Assembly (NCBI GenBank): GCA_963695975.1
Contig: CAVOIB010000002.1
Location: forward strand, 682,001 to 746,000
Direction of reading: 5' to 3'
From: JBBQVZ01 sp963695975
GTDB lineage: Bacteria > Actinomycetota > UBA4738 > HRBIN12
DNA length: 64,000 nucleotides
Part shown: in pieces, positions 9,134 through 18,282 of the stretch
Position numbering within the stretch: the first letter of the stretch is position 1
Layout: the number at the start of each line of letters is the position of its first letter
The notes under the pieces: generated by a model
Seen by the model: the letters and a program-made list of their open reading frames with translations, nothing else
What the model was told of the DNA's origin: nothing
The model's database searches: none
Position numbers and translations under genes: made by a program

Positions 9134-10003
9134 TCAACGACGTGTCCAATCCTCGACCCCTTCGCCGATGAGGCTGAGTCCCAGTCCGAACCCAACCACC
9201 ACGAGCCCCGGAACGGTCGATAACCACCATTGGTCGCGGATGTAGGGCTGCCCGGCGGCGATCATCGCGCCCCACTCGGGAGTAGGTGGTCGGATCCCGA
9301 GGCCCAAGAACGACAGCGCGGCCAGCCCGAGCGTGGCGATCACGATGTCGGAAGGCAGGTACACGAGCGTTTGGCTCGCGGCGTTCGGGAAGATGTGCAG
9401 CCACAGGATCCGGCGGGACGGCAGACCGGCGGCGCGTGCCGCCTCGACGTAGTCCAAGCCGCGCACACGCAGGATCTCGCTTCGGATCAGCCGCGCATAG
9501 GCGACCCAGGCGATGATCGTGAACGCCACGAGGATCGACGACATCCCCTGACCGAGCGCGAACACGAGCGCGATGATCAGGATGTAAGTCGGGAACGCCT
9601 GGACGACATCGGCGGTTCGCATGACGATCGTATCCCGCCAACCGCCGCGATACGCGGCGATCGACCCGAGCACCGTGCCGACGGTGGCGGGAAGCAGCGC
9701 GCCGAGGAATCCGACGAGGAGGTCGACGCGGGCCGCGAAGATCAGCCGCGAGAACACGTCGCGACCCAACTCATCCGTGCCGACCAGGTGAGCCCAGCTG
9801 GGCGAAGCGAGCGCGTTGAGAGGGTCTTGGGCGAGCGGATCGTATGGTGCGAGGAGGGGCGCGAACACGGCGACGAACACGTACGCGAGGACGATCGCGG
9901 CGCCTACCCAGACCCGACGGGGCACCCGTACTCTCTCGACCACCAGCTCGTGACGCTGCTGGGACGCCGCCTGCTCCCTGGTGAGGTCGTCCGCCAGGCT
10001 CAC
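9134..10003 (-). CDS. ABC importer permease, DppC type
   Basis: A 289-residue inner-membrane permease. It has one N-terminal helix (residues about 30-52), the conserved GTDELGRDVFSR motif of this permease class, then five further membrane segments. The EAARAAG loop that contacts the ATPase is at about residues 188-194. The GTG start overlaps the other permease stop as GTGA. Confidence 0.92.
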   Translation of the reverse strand: MSLADDLTREQAASQQRHELVVERVRVPRRVWVGAAIVLAYVFVAVFAPLLAPYDPLAQDPLNALASPSWAHLVGTDELGRDVFSRLIFAARVDLLVGFLGALLPATVGTVLGSIAAYRGGWRDTIVMRTADVVQAFPTYILIIALVFALGQGMSSILVAFTIIAWVAYARLIRSEILRVRGLDYVEAARAAGLPSRRILWLHIFPNAASQTLVYLPSDIVIATLGLAALSFLGLGIRPPTPEWGAMIAAGQPYIRDQWWLSTVPGLVVVGFGLGLSLIGEGVEDWTRR

Positions 10004-10944
10004 GACTCGATCTCCACCCTGGGGTCGACCATCGCGGTGAAGATGTCCGCCAGCAGGTAGACGGCCACTACGATCAGCGCGAACAGCAGCGTGTAGCCCT
10101 GGATCGCGGGGACATCGCGCTGCCTGGCGGCCAAAACGAGACCCTGCCCGATCCCAGGAAGGGCGAACGTCGTCTCGATCACGACCGCTCCGAAGAGCAG
10201 AAACCCGATGTCGAGCGCCAGGATCGCGATCGTGGGAGGGGCGGCGTTGCGAAGCACGAACCTGCGCATGAGGCGTGAGGGGGGGATCCCCATCGACCGT
10301 CCAGTGGTCACGTGGTCCGATCCGAGCACTGAGGTGACGCTTGCGCGGAGGCTCCGGATCTGGATCGGCGCCAGCGCGATCGCGAGCGTCACGGCGGGCA
10401 GGATGATCGAGCGGACATGCTCAGCGGTCGTCTCGCCGAAACCGCCCACCGGGAAGAGCCCGGTCGGCAGCGCGATCGTGAGGATGAGGATGATCCCTAC
10501 CCAGAACGAGGGCATAGTCAATCCAAGCAACCCCGCACCACGTACCACGTGGTCGACGGCGCGATCCCGCCGAAGAGCGGAAACGATGCCGAGCGGGATC
10601 GAGATCATGAGCGCGAAGGTCATCCCGAACCCGAGCAGCCAGATGGTGACGGGAAGGCGCTCCGCGATCAGGGCCGCGACGGACTGCCTGGACTTGTACG
10701 AATAGCCGAGGTCTCCGTTCATCACGTTGCCCACGTACCTGGCGTACTGGACCAGCACGGGGTCGTTCAGACCGAGCTCCTCGCGAACCTTCTGCAGTTC
10801 CTCCTCGGGTGCCCGCAGTCCGACGATCTGCCGCGCCGGATCCCCCGGCGTGACCTCGAGGATCAGGAACACGAGCAACACGATCCCGAACAGAAGTGGG
10901 ATGGTCAGGATCAGCCGCTTGAGGACGAAACGGAACCGGCCCAC
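10000..10944 (-). CDS. ABC importer permease, DppB type
   Basis: A 314-residue permease with six predicted helices. The N-terminal FLILEVTPGDPA motif and a following LGLNDPVLVQY segment are characteristic of DppB/OppB/NikB proteins. The coupling-loop equivalent is near GSDHVTTGRSMG. It starts at GTG 10944, three bases after the substrate-binding protein stop, and is part of the same operon. Confidence 0.92.
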   Translation of the reverse strand: MGRFRFVLKRLILTIPLLFGIVLLVFLILEVTPGDPARQIVGLRAPEEELQKVREELGLNDPVLVQYARYVGNVMNGDLGYSYKSRQSVAALIAERLPVTIWLLGFGMTFALMISIPLGIVSALRRDRAVDHVVRGAGLLGLTMPSFWVGIILILTIALPTGLFPVGGFGETTAEHVRSIILPAVTLAIALAPIQIRSLRASVTSVLGSDHVTTGRSMGIPPSRLMRRFVLRNAAPPTIAILALDIGFLLFGAVVIETTFALPGIGQGLVLAARQRDVPAIQGYTLLFALIVVAVYLLADIFTAMVDPRVEIES

Positions 10945-10947
10945 GGG

Positions 10948-12492
10948 TCAGCCGTCGAGCCAGATGGGATCCCAGTAGTAGACGCCCCACGGTGCTGAGG
11001 TGAATCCGTGAACGTTGTCGCCGGCCGCATGCAGCACCTGGTACTCACACAGACTGATCGCCTGCGCATCCCGGAGGGCCTGATCCTGGATCTGCGTGAT
11101 GATCGCCTGCTTCTTCTCAGGAGATTCGGTCGCGGTGTACGCGAACCACTGGTCAAGCAGCGTGTCGGTCTCGAAACCCGTGAACAGCCAGGAGGTCCCG
11201 AGGATCCAACCGACCGGGTCGATCACGTCGGGGGAGATCGCGCCGTAGGACCACAGGACGATGTCCGCGTCAAGCCCGAACGCGCGATCGAGGAAGGCGC
11301 CGGTCTCGAGCCCGGACAGCTCGACGTCGACGCCGATCTCCGCGAGGTTGGACTGGACGATCTGGGCCACGAGGTGGTCGGCGGGGATGCCGGAGTCGTA
11401 GACGATCTCGAGGGTGCTCGGATCCGGGTTCTTCGAGCCAGCGAGCAGGCGTCGCGCCTCTTCGACGTTCTTCGAGAATGGAGAGAGGGTCGGAGCTGCC
11501 CAGTTCGGGAGGTTGGGAGCGATGATCCCCTGCGGCGGCGAGCCATACCCCGCGAACGGCCCACCCGCGATCGCCTCGTAGTCGATCGCGTTCGCGATCG
11601 CCAGTCGGAGATCGGGGTCATCCAGAGGCGCCCTCGTCGTGTTGAAGCTCAGGTGCTCCACCTGACTGCGCGGCAGGGCGACGAGCGAGTCGCCGTACTG
11701 CGGAGCGGTGATGGGTGACACGTACTCGGAGATGTCGACCTGTCCCGACTCGAACATGACCGCCCGCTCGTTCGCGTCGGTCACGACATCGATCACGACC
11801 TCGTCGACGTACGGCCGCTCGGGGTCATAGAAGTTCTCGTTCCTGCGGAGCACGATCCGGCCACCGGGGGACCATTCCTCCACCGTGAAGGCACCGGCTC
11901 CGATCGGATCGGCGTAGTACTCCTCCTCGGTTCGTCCTCCGAAGTCCTTGGGCATGACGCCCGAGGCCGACCACGACAACACGACCGGCAAGGTCGAGTC
12001 CGGATCGAACAGCTCGAAGACGACCGTACGTTCGTCCGGGGTCTTGACCTTCTTGATCCCTGCGTACACAGCCCCGAAATTCGGACCGGCCGCCCAGACC
12101 GTCTCCGAGAACGCGACATCGGCGGACGTCAGCGGAGTCCCGTCGCTGAAGAGCAGTCCGTCACGAAGCACGAACGTCCAGGACGGTCCTTTCGGATCGT
12201 AAGTCCACGACTCGGCGAGCCCGGGCGCGAGATCTTGGCCGTCTGGGGCCGAGCGAACCAACGGCTCGATGACGGCGTACTGGGTCTGGTAGGAGGCATA
12301 GGCGGCCGCGGAGTCGAGAACCCACCCGTCGAAGGACTCCGCACGCGCAACGTGCAGCGTGCCACCCCGCTTGGGAGCGCCGGCGCCGACGTCGCTTCCC
12401 TTGTCGGTCGTCTCCGATGCACCGGAACATGCTGAGCCGAGCAACGCGAGAGAGCACGCCACCACAAGGCCACGTAGGGATCTCGATGACAT
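10948..12492 (-). CDS. ABC importer substrate-binding lipoprotein (SBP family 5)
   Basis: A 514-residue extracytoplasmic binding protein, first gene of the importer operon. The ATG at 12492 follows AAGGGGAG and opens a lipoprotein signal ending LLGSAC, so Cys22 would carry the lipid anchor. The mature part has the family 5 layout, including YEPLV-like and LAPGLAESW motifs. Family members bind peptides, nickel chelates, sugars or other amides. Because the operon shares a regulatory gap with hydrolases and a urease-like enzyme, a ureido or amide compound or nickel are the reasonable guesses. Confidence 0.9.
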   Translation of the reverse strand: MSSRSLRGLVVACSLALLGSACSGASETTDKGSDVGAGAPKRGGTLHVARAESFDGWVLDSAAAYASYQTQYAVIEPLVRSAPDGQDLAPGLAESWTYDPKGPSWTFVLRDGLLFSDGTPLTSADVAFSETVWAAGPNFGAVYAGIKKVKTPDERTVVFELFDPDSTLPVVLSWSASGVMPKDFGGRTEEEYYADPIGAGAFTVEEWSPGGRIVLRRNENFYDPERPYVDEVVIDVVTDANERAVMFESGQVDISEYVSPITAPQYGDSLVALPRSQVEHLSFNTTRAPLDDPDLRLAIANAIDYEAIAGGPFAGYGSPPQGIIAPNLPNWAAPTLSPFSKNVEEARRLLAGSKNPDPSTLEIVYDSGIPADHLVAQIVQSNLAEIGVDVELSGLETGAFLDRAFGLDADIVLWSYGAISPDVIDPVGWILGTSWLFTGFETDTLLDQWFAYTATESPEKKQAIITQIQDQALRDAQAISLCEYQVLHAAGDNVHGFTSAPWGVYYWDPIWLDG

Positions 12493-12543
12493 GGAGCTCC
12501 CCTTCCGAAGAGGGTCGGCCGGAACGGTCGGCGGCCGAAGAAA

Positions 12544-12562
12544 GTTAGGATGCCAACCTAAC
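12544..12562. promoter_or_regulatory. Candidate operator between divergent transporter and hydrolase genes
   Basis: GTTAGGATGCCAACCTAAC is a perfect 6-bp inverted repeat (GTTAGG/CCTAAC) with a 7-bp spacer, in the 119-bp gap between the divergent binding-protein and amidohydrolase genes. It resembles the dyad at 6476. One TetR dimer here could control both directions. Confidence 0.5.
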
Positions 12563-12611
12563 CGCAGGAGAAGTTCGGCTGTCAACCCAAGCCACTGAGG
12601 GAGAGAGACGC

Positions 12612-14255
12612 GTGATCGACCCGGACCGTCCGATCCTCATCCGAGGGGGGAAGGTATTCACGGCGACCGCCGACGCTCCCTGGGCAGAGGCGCTCATGAT
12701 CCAGGGAACGCGGATCGTAGGCGTGGGATCCCCCGATGCGCTCGCCGAACGATCTGCGGACGTGTCGGTGATCGACGTCGGCGGAAGGACGGTGCTCCCC
12801 GGACTCATCGATGCGCACAACCACTTCCTCGCGACCGGAGAGTCCTTGGCGTCGGTGGACGCACGGTATCCGGGGATACCAACCATCGATGATCTGATCC
12901 GCACGCTCGCCGATGCCGCACGATCCACTCCTGCCGGAGAGTGGATCACGGCCTCAGGGTTCGACGACGCGAAGTACGAGCGCGTGCTCACCAGGTGGGA
13001 TCTGGATCGCGCCAGCGTCGCGCATCCCATCCGTGTGCATCACGTGTCGGGACACCACGTCTTCGTGAACTCCGAAGCGCTCGACCGGCGAGGCGTCGGA
13101 GACCACGCCTCCGATCCCCAGGGAGGGCGGCTCGTCCGCGATGCTAACGGGAAGCTGACCGGTCTCTGCCTGGACGCCGCGATGAACCTCATCCTTCCCG
13201 TCGACGTCGACATCGGTTCCCACGGGCCCAACTTCCACACAGTGACGACGGTGGAAGGGTCCGTGGCCTGCGTCGAGCGGGCTGGGCGGGCGTTCCTGGA
13301 GGCTGGACTCACGACCGTGTGCGATGCCCAGGTCACCCGGCGTGAACTGTTGGCGTACCGCGAGGCTCGACGGCGCGGCACGCTCGGCGTTCGGACCGTG
13401 TGCATGCCTCTGTCGAATCAGCTCGAGGAGCTGCTCACGCTCGGGCTCGCGGGCCCCTTCGGGGACGATCGCCTCAGCATCGGTGCGATGAAGTTCTACG
13501 CAGACGGTTCACTCATCGGGGGCACCGCGGCCTTCGTCGAACCGTACGGCGACAACGGTGAGTTCACAGGCTCCATGTACTGGTCGCCCGTCGAGTTGCG
13601 GGACATGATCGTCGCGGCGCACGGAGCCGGATGGCAGGTCGGCGTCCACGTTCAGGGCGATCGCGCCATGGCCGCGGTGCTCGATGCCCTCGAGACCGCG
13701 ATCGCCGCCGCACCAAGGGATCATCGCCACAGGCTGGAGCATGCGGGCTACGCGACGCCCGAACTCATCCAGCGGATCGCTCGGCTCGGCGCCATCACGA
13801 TCAACCAGCCGAACTATCTCCGCGACAGCGGCGACGAGTTCCTCGCCCGGCTGGGTGAACGGGCGCACGGGCTTCAGCCGCTCCGGGACGAACTTTCCGC
13901 CGGCATCACGGTGGTGCTCAGCAGCGACTCGGACGTGACCTCCTATCGACCTCTCGACACGATCCGATCGTCGATCGAGCGTCGCACCAGAGCCGGTGCG
14001 CCGATCGGTGAAGCCCAGGCGCTCACGCTGGACGAGGCCCTTCGCGCGCACACGATCTCCGCGGCATACGCCCTTCGTATGGAAGACCGCATCGGTTCCA
14101 TCGAGACCGGCAAGCTCGCCGACATCGTCGTGGTCGACGGCGACCTCACGTCGGCCGGCCCGGACGAGATCTCCCGGTTCGATATCTGGCTCACGATGCT
14201 CGACGGGCGGATAGAGCACGCTGGCGACCCGTCCTTCGGCGGCTACGCACGGTGA
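12612..14255 (+). CDS. YtcJ-like metal-dependent amidohydrolase 1
   Basis: A 547-residue TIM-barrel amidohydrolase (amidohydrolase family 3). The barrel metal motif HxH is at His69 and His71 in DAHNHF; further metal-site candidates are the Lys of MKFYADG, the His of VHVQGD and RLEHAG, and the Asp of SSDSD. A small beta domain flanks the barrel on both sides (GGKVFTA start, IETGKLADIVVVDGD end). These enzymes hydrolyse C-N bonds of amides, ureas or cyclic imides. It starts with GTG 12612, divergent from the importer, and ends overlapping the convergent second amidohydrolase by 13 bp. Confidence 0.88.
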   Translation: MIDPDRPILIRGGKVFTATADAPWAEALMIQGTRIVGVGSPDALAERSADVSVIDVGGRTVLPGLIDAHNHFLATGESLASVDARYPGIPTIDDLIRTLADAARSTPAGEWITASGFDDAKYERVLTRWDLDRASVAHPIRVHHVSGHHVFVNSEALDRRGVGDHASDPQGGRLVRDANGKLTGLCLDAAMNLILPVDVDIGSHGPNFHTVTTVEGSVACVERAGRAFLEAGLTTVCDAQVTRRELLAYREARRRGTLGVRTVCMPLSNQLEELLTLGLAGPFGDDRLSIGAMKFYADGSLIGGTAAFVEPYGDNGEFTGSMYWSPVELRDMIVAAHGAGWQVGVHVQGDRAMAAVLDALETAIAAAPRDHRHRLEHAGYATPELIQRIARLGAITINQPNYLRDSGDEFLARLGERAHGLQPLRDELSAGITVVLSSDSDVTSYRPLDTIRSSIERRTRAGAPIGEAQALTLDEALRAHTISAAYALRMEDRIGSIETGKLADIVVVDGDLTSAGPDEISRFDIWLTMLDGRIEHAGDPSFGGYAR

Positions 14256-15865
14256 ACCACTCCGCCCGCGACCACCGTATGCGTGACCTTGGTGTCCAGG
14301 ATCGCCCGAGGATCACCGGGCTCGAACAGGTCGCGGGACAACACGACCAGGTCCGCATCCTTCCCAGGCGCGATCGTCCCGCGCCTCTCGTCGACGAAGT
14401 TCGCATACGCGGAGCCCAGGGTCGCCGCTCGCACGGCTGTCGCGAGGTCGATCGTCTCGTCGAGGTTCCAGGCGTCGTTGCCGTCTAGGTCCGCGCGCGT
14501 CACCGCGGTGTACAGCCAGATCATCGGATCCATCTCGGCGACGTTCCAATCTGAGCTGAACGCCAGCGTGCCGCCGTTCGCGGCGATCGATCGGAACGGC
14601 CAGGCGTATCGCTCACGTTGGGTACCGACGTTGTCGCGCCACGCGGCGACGATGTCGGGGGCACAGTGACGGGGCTGCATGCACGCCACGACCCCGAGCT
14701 CGCCGAACCGGGGGATGTCGTCTGGGTGGACGCACTCGACGTGCACGATCTGGTGGCGCACGTCGGCCGGGCCGATCGCCCGACGACACCCTTCGACGGC
14801 GTCCAGCACCGTTCGGATCCCACGGTCACCCGTCGCGTGGGTGAACGTCTGGAAGCCTCGGCGCTCGAGCTCGAGCAGGAACGCGGCGAACTCCTCGGGC
14901 GGCCAGAAGGTGTCGCCGCTCGTCGCCGCGTTCGCATAGGGCGAGAGCATCGCAGCGGTGTGCGGTTCGATGACATCGTCGATGTAGAGCTTGATCGGCC
15001 CGACACGGAACCGATCGTCGGCGTAGGTGCGCTTCGCGTCGGCGAGCGTGTCCAGGCGCTCAGGGCCGGTCCCCGGCAGACAAAGCATCGCTGCGATCAG
15101 GCGCGAGCGCAACGTGCCTTCGTCCCGCGCCCTGGCGAACAGTGCGATGTCGTCGAGCCCGTTCTGCGGCTCGACGATGGTGGTGATACCCAGCGACGCC
15201 GCCATGTCGAGGGACGCGACCAGCCGCTCGTACCTCGCGTCGATGGCGTAGCCCGGGAGGTACGGCTCCAGCGCACGCTGGCCCTCCTCGCTGATGCCGA
15301 GTACGGCGAAGTCCAAGACGTATCCGGTCGGCTCGCCCGTGACGGCATCCATCTCGACCACGCCCCACGGCAGATGGACGGTGTCACGCGTGATCCCCAA
15401 CAGCGTGATCGCCGCGCCGTTCAACCACACCGTATGCGCGTCATAGGACGCGAGGAACAGGGCCTTCCCGCGCCCCGAGCCGTCGAGCATCCCGGTGGTT
15501 GGGGACCCGCCGGGGATCGCGGAGTAGTTCCACCCTTCGCCTTCGATCCACGTCGCCTCCGGGTTGGCGTCCGCGAACACGTCGATCCTGTCGCGGATCT
15601 GCTCCAGCGACGCCGCCCCGTGGAGCTGCACCGCGTTGGAGTCGGACCCGAAGCGCACGTGGTTGTGGGCGTCGACGAAACCCGGCAGGACGGTCGCCTC
15701 GGCGGCGTCTATCACCTCTGTACCGGGACCGATCAACAGGCGGATGTCATCGTCGGCGCCGACCCGGATGATCCGGCCGCCTGCGACGGCCACCGCTCGT
15801 GCGCCGGGCATTTCGTGGTCGACCGTGTGCACGGCCCCGTTCAGGATGGCGAGGTCGGCCGTCAT
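14243..15865 (-). CDS. YtcJ-like metal-dependent amidohydrolase 2
   Basis: A 540-residue paralogue-type enzyme of the same family. The HxH is at His67/His69 (DAHNHV); later motifs are the Lys of IKLYIDD, the His of THATGD, the HVECVHPDD segment and SSDWNV. The C-terminal beta domain ends IAPGKDADLVVLS. The ATG at 15865 lies 63 bp from the divergent urease gamma/beta gene. It may work on the same pathway as amidohydrolase 1, for example on successive amide bonds, but the sequence gives no substrate. Confidence 0.87.
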   Translation of the reverse strand: MTADLAILNGAVHTVDHEMPGARAVAVAGGRIIRVGADDDIRLLIGPGTEVIDAAEATVLPGFVDAHNHVRFGSDSNAVQLHGAASLEQIRDRIDVFADANPEATWIEGEGWNYSAIPGGSPTTGMLDGSGRGKALFLASYDAHTVWLNGAAITLLGITRDTVHLPWGVVEMDAVTGEPTGYVLDFAVLGISEEGQRALEPYLPGYAIDARYERLVASLDMAASLGITTIVEPQNGLDDIALFARARDEGTLRSRLIAAMLCLPGTGPERLDTLADAKRTYADDRFRVGPIKLYIDDVIEPHTAAMLSPYANAATSGDTFWPPEEFAAFLLELERRGFQTFTHATGDRGIRTVLDAVEGCRRAIGPADVRHQIVHVECVHPDDIPRFGELGVVACMQPRHCAPDIVAAWRDNVGTQRERYAWPFRSIAANGGTLAFSSDWNVAEMDPMIWLYTAVTRADLDGNDAWNLDETIDLATAVRAATLGSAYANFVDERRGTIAPGKDADLVVLSRDLFEPGDPRAILDTKVTHTVVAGGVVHRA

Positions 15866-15928
15866 CCGCGCACGATCCCTGGATTCGATCCTGCGACGCT
15901 ATCATCCCGTGATCCTGGAAGGAGCACG

Positions 15929-16522
15929 GTGCAACTCGGACCGACCGAGCAGGCGAGGCTGCTGGTGTTCCAAGCGGCGGAGCTCGCGCGACGCCAACTC
16001 GCGCGTGGCCTGCGCCTGAACGCGCCCGAAGCTATCGCGATCGCGTGCGATGAGATGCACATGGCCGCGCGCGAGGGCGGCTCGTTCGATGACGTCGTCG
16101 CGGCCGGTACCGCGGCGCTCTCCCCCGAGGATCTCCTCGACGGTGTGGCCCCGCTGATCCGCGAGATCCGTGTCGAGGTGCTCCTCAAGGAGGGCACGCG
16201 GCTGATCGTGCTTCGCGATCTCGGTGCAACGGACGGAGCGACCGGCACGGAGCCCGGGACCACCGTGGTGGCAGACGGCATGCTCACGCTGAACGAGGGT
16301 CTGACCTCGTTCGAGCTGGACGTGGTCAACGACTCCGACCACGCGGTTCGCGTCTCGTCCCATTTCCCGTTCGACAGGGTGAACCACCGGCTGACGTTCG
16401 ACCGCGAGGCGGCCCGCGGGTCGCGGCTGGATATCCCGGCCGGCGACACGGTGCGTTGGGCCCCCGGTGAACGCCGAGCCGTTCGGCTGATCCGCGTCCG
16501 CGCCTCGGAGCCGGAGATCTGA
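15929..16522 (+). CDS. ureAB: Fused urease gamma/beta subunit
   Basis: A 197-residue protein. Residues 1-97 match urease gamma (TEQARLLVF, AAELARRQLARGLRLN, then the REIRVEV strand) and 108-190 match urease beta (ADGMLTLNEG, SSHFPFDRVN, FDREAARGSRLDIPAGD). Fused UreAB subunits occur in some bacteria. The GTG at 15929 follows GGAAGGAG. The stop overlaps the alpha-subunit ATG, so the two are coupled. The subunits form the scaffold around the alpha active site. The beta sequence keeps the usual SH-F and REAARG motifs. Confidence 0.9.
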   Translation: MQLGPTEQARLLVFQAAELARRQLARGLRLNAPEAIAIACDEMHMAAREGGSFDDVVAAGTAALSPEDLLDGVAPLIREIRVEVLLKEGTRLIVLRDLGATDGATGTEPGTTVVADGMLTLNEGLTSFELDVVNDSDHAVRVSSHFPFDRVNHRLTFDREAARGSRLDIPAGDTVRWAPGERRAVRLIRVRASEPEI

Positions 16523-18252
16523 TGCCGTTCAGCATGTCGCGCGACGAGTACGCAAGTCGATACGGGCCCACGACCGGCGATCGCGTTCGCTTGGCGGACA
16601 CCGACCTTTGGGCCGAGGTCGAAGACGATCACGTGGAGTACGGCGACGAGCCGCTGTGGGGCTATGGCAAGAACATCCGCTCACGGATGACGCAGTCCGA
16701 TCGGGCCACTGCCGAGAGCGAGCTCGACGTGTTGATCGCGGGGGTTCTGCTGCTCGACCCGTTCCTCGGCGTGCTGAAGACCAACATCGGCATCAAGGGA
16801 GGGCGGATCGTCGGGATCGGCAGGGCGGGCAATCCCGACATCACGTCGGGCGTCGACATGACGATCGGCCCGAACACGCTTCCGATCATGGGATACGGGC
16901 TGATCGCGACCGCCGGAGCGGTCGACAGCCACGTCCACCTGATCACGCCGAAGCTCGTGCCTGTCGCGCTGCCGGCTGGCGTCACCACGCTGATCACGGC
17001 CGGGTTCGAGGAGCCGCCGATGGCGATGGACATCACGATGCGGGCGTTCGAGCAGATGCCGGTGAACCTGGGGCTCCAGGCAAGCGCGCGCACGGACGTG
17101 TCAGGTGCGGTCGAGCGCTTGGTCGAGGCCGGCTCGATCGGGTTGAAGATCCACGAGGATTGGGGGGCGTATCCGGAGGTCATCGACGCCACGCTGCGCC
17201 TCGCCGATGCGCACGACGTCGCGGTCTGCCTCCACACCGACTCGCTTAACGAATCGGCCGAGCTCGCCGACACCGTGGCGGCGATCGCCGGCCGTGCGGT
17301 CCACGCGTACCACGTCGAGGGAACCGGCGGCGGTCACGTCCCCGACGTGCTCGCCCTGGTCGCGGAGCCGAACATCGTCTGCTCGTCCACGACGCCCACC
17401 ATCCCGTACGGGACGGCCACCGCACGCGAGCACGTGGAGATGATCCTCGCCGTCCACGCGGGCAACCCTCAGGTCCCGGCCGACGTGGCGGCGGCGAGCG
17501 AGCGCGTTCGGGCGACGACGATGGCGGCCGAGGGCCCGCTGCACGAGCTCGGCGCCATCTCGATCATCAACAGCGACTCGCAGGGCATGGGCCGGATCGG
17601 CGAGACGGTGAGACGAACGTTCCAGCTGGCGCATCTGATGAAGATCTGGCGCGGCTCCGAGGCGGGGGCAGGCTACGCGGAAGCCTCGCCGGTGACGCAC
17701 CCGTGGGCGCGCCGGACGCGAGCAGGCGTTGCAGACAACGAGCGGATCCTGCGCTACCTCGCCAAGGTCACCGCCGAGCCGGCGCTCGTACACGGCGTCG
17801 CCGACGAGGTGGGGTCGCTCCTGCCCGGGCGCCTGGCCGACGTCGTGCTCTGGGCGCCTGCGAGCTTCGGCGTGAAGCCCGCGCTCGTGTTGAAGTCGGG
17901 TCATTTCGCATGGGGGCCTCTCGGAGAGGGGAACGCATCCGTCGAGGGCGCGCAGCCGAGCGTCGCCGGACCGCACTGGGCTGCGATGGGATCGGCCCCC
18001 GCGGCCGTGTCGACCACGTTCGTCTCGCGCGCCGCGCTCGAGGCAGGTCTAAGGGAGCGGCTGGGCAGCCGGCGACGCTTCGCGGCGGTCTCCGGCATAC
18101 GCGAGGTGCGTCGATCGTCGTTGCTGGCCAACACGGCCGTCGCCCCGATCGAGATCGACCCCGGCGACGGCACGGTGCGGCTCGACGGTCGCCCGCTCAC
18201 GTCGCCGCCGGCGGACGAAGTTCCGATGTCTTCCCGCTACCTCCTCGGGTAG
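16522..18252 (+). CDS. ureC: Urease alpha subunit-like nickel amidohydrolase, divergent
   Basis: A 576-residue urease alpha homologue of normal length (about 567-570). Nickel ligands are conserved: His137/His139 (DSHVHL), the carbamylated Lys209 in GLKIHEDWG, His238, His264 and Asp352 (NSDSQGMGR). His211 and Asp213 of the active site are also present. The mobile flap differs: canonical MVCHHLDP reads LAVHAGNP, keeping the catalytic His (312) but replacing the flap Cys by Val311 and the next His by Ala313. No ureD, E, F or G gene lies nearby. It may hydrolyse urea or, given the flap and context, another ureido compound. Confidence 0.88.
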   Translation: MPFSMSRDEYASRYGPTTGDRVRLADTDLWAEVEDDHVEYGDEPLWGYGKNIRSRMTQSDRATAESELDVLIAGVLLLDPFLGVLKTNIGIKGGRIVGIGRAGNPDITSGVDMTIGPNTLPIMGYGLIATAGAVDSHVHLITPKLVPVALPAGVTTLITAGFEEPPMAMDITMRAFEQMPVNLGLQASARTDVSGAVERLVEAGSIGLKIHEDWGAYPEVIDATLRLADAHDVAVCLHTDSLNESAELADTVAAIAGRAVHAYHVEGTGGGHVPDVLALVAEPNIVCSSTTPTIPYGTATAREHVEMILAVHAGNPQVPADVAAASERVRATTMAAEGPLHELGAISIINSDSQGMGRIGETVRRTFQLAHLMKIWRGSEAGAGYAEASPVTHPWARRTRAGVADNERILRYLAKVTAEPALVHGVADEVGSLLPGRLADVVLWAPASFGVKPALVLKSGHFAWGPLGEGNASVEGAQPSVAGPHWAAMGSAPAAVSTTFVSRAALEAGLRERLGSRRRFAAVSGIREVRRSSLLANTAVAPIEIDPGDGTVRLDGRPLTSPPADEVPMSSRYLLG

Positions 18253-18282
18253 CTACGCCTTGATCCGCTCGCTTCTGGTGGG

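Noticed and set aside
12612..15865. The two amidohydrolases as a recent tandem duplication
   Set aside because: They are convergent and their sequences differ widely beyond the family motifs.
14618..16522. Plus-strand frame of 634 codons
   Set aside because: Only its last 197 codons (UreAB) are real; the upstream part is the shadow of amidohydrolase 2.
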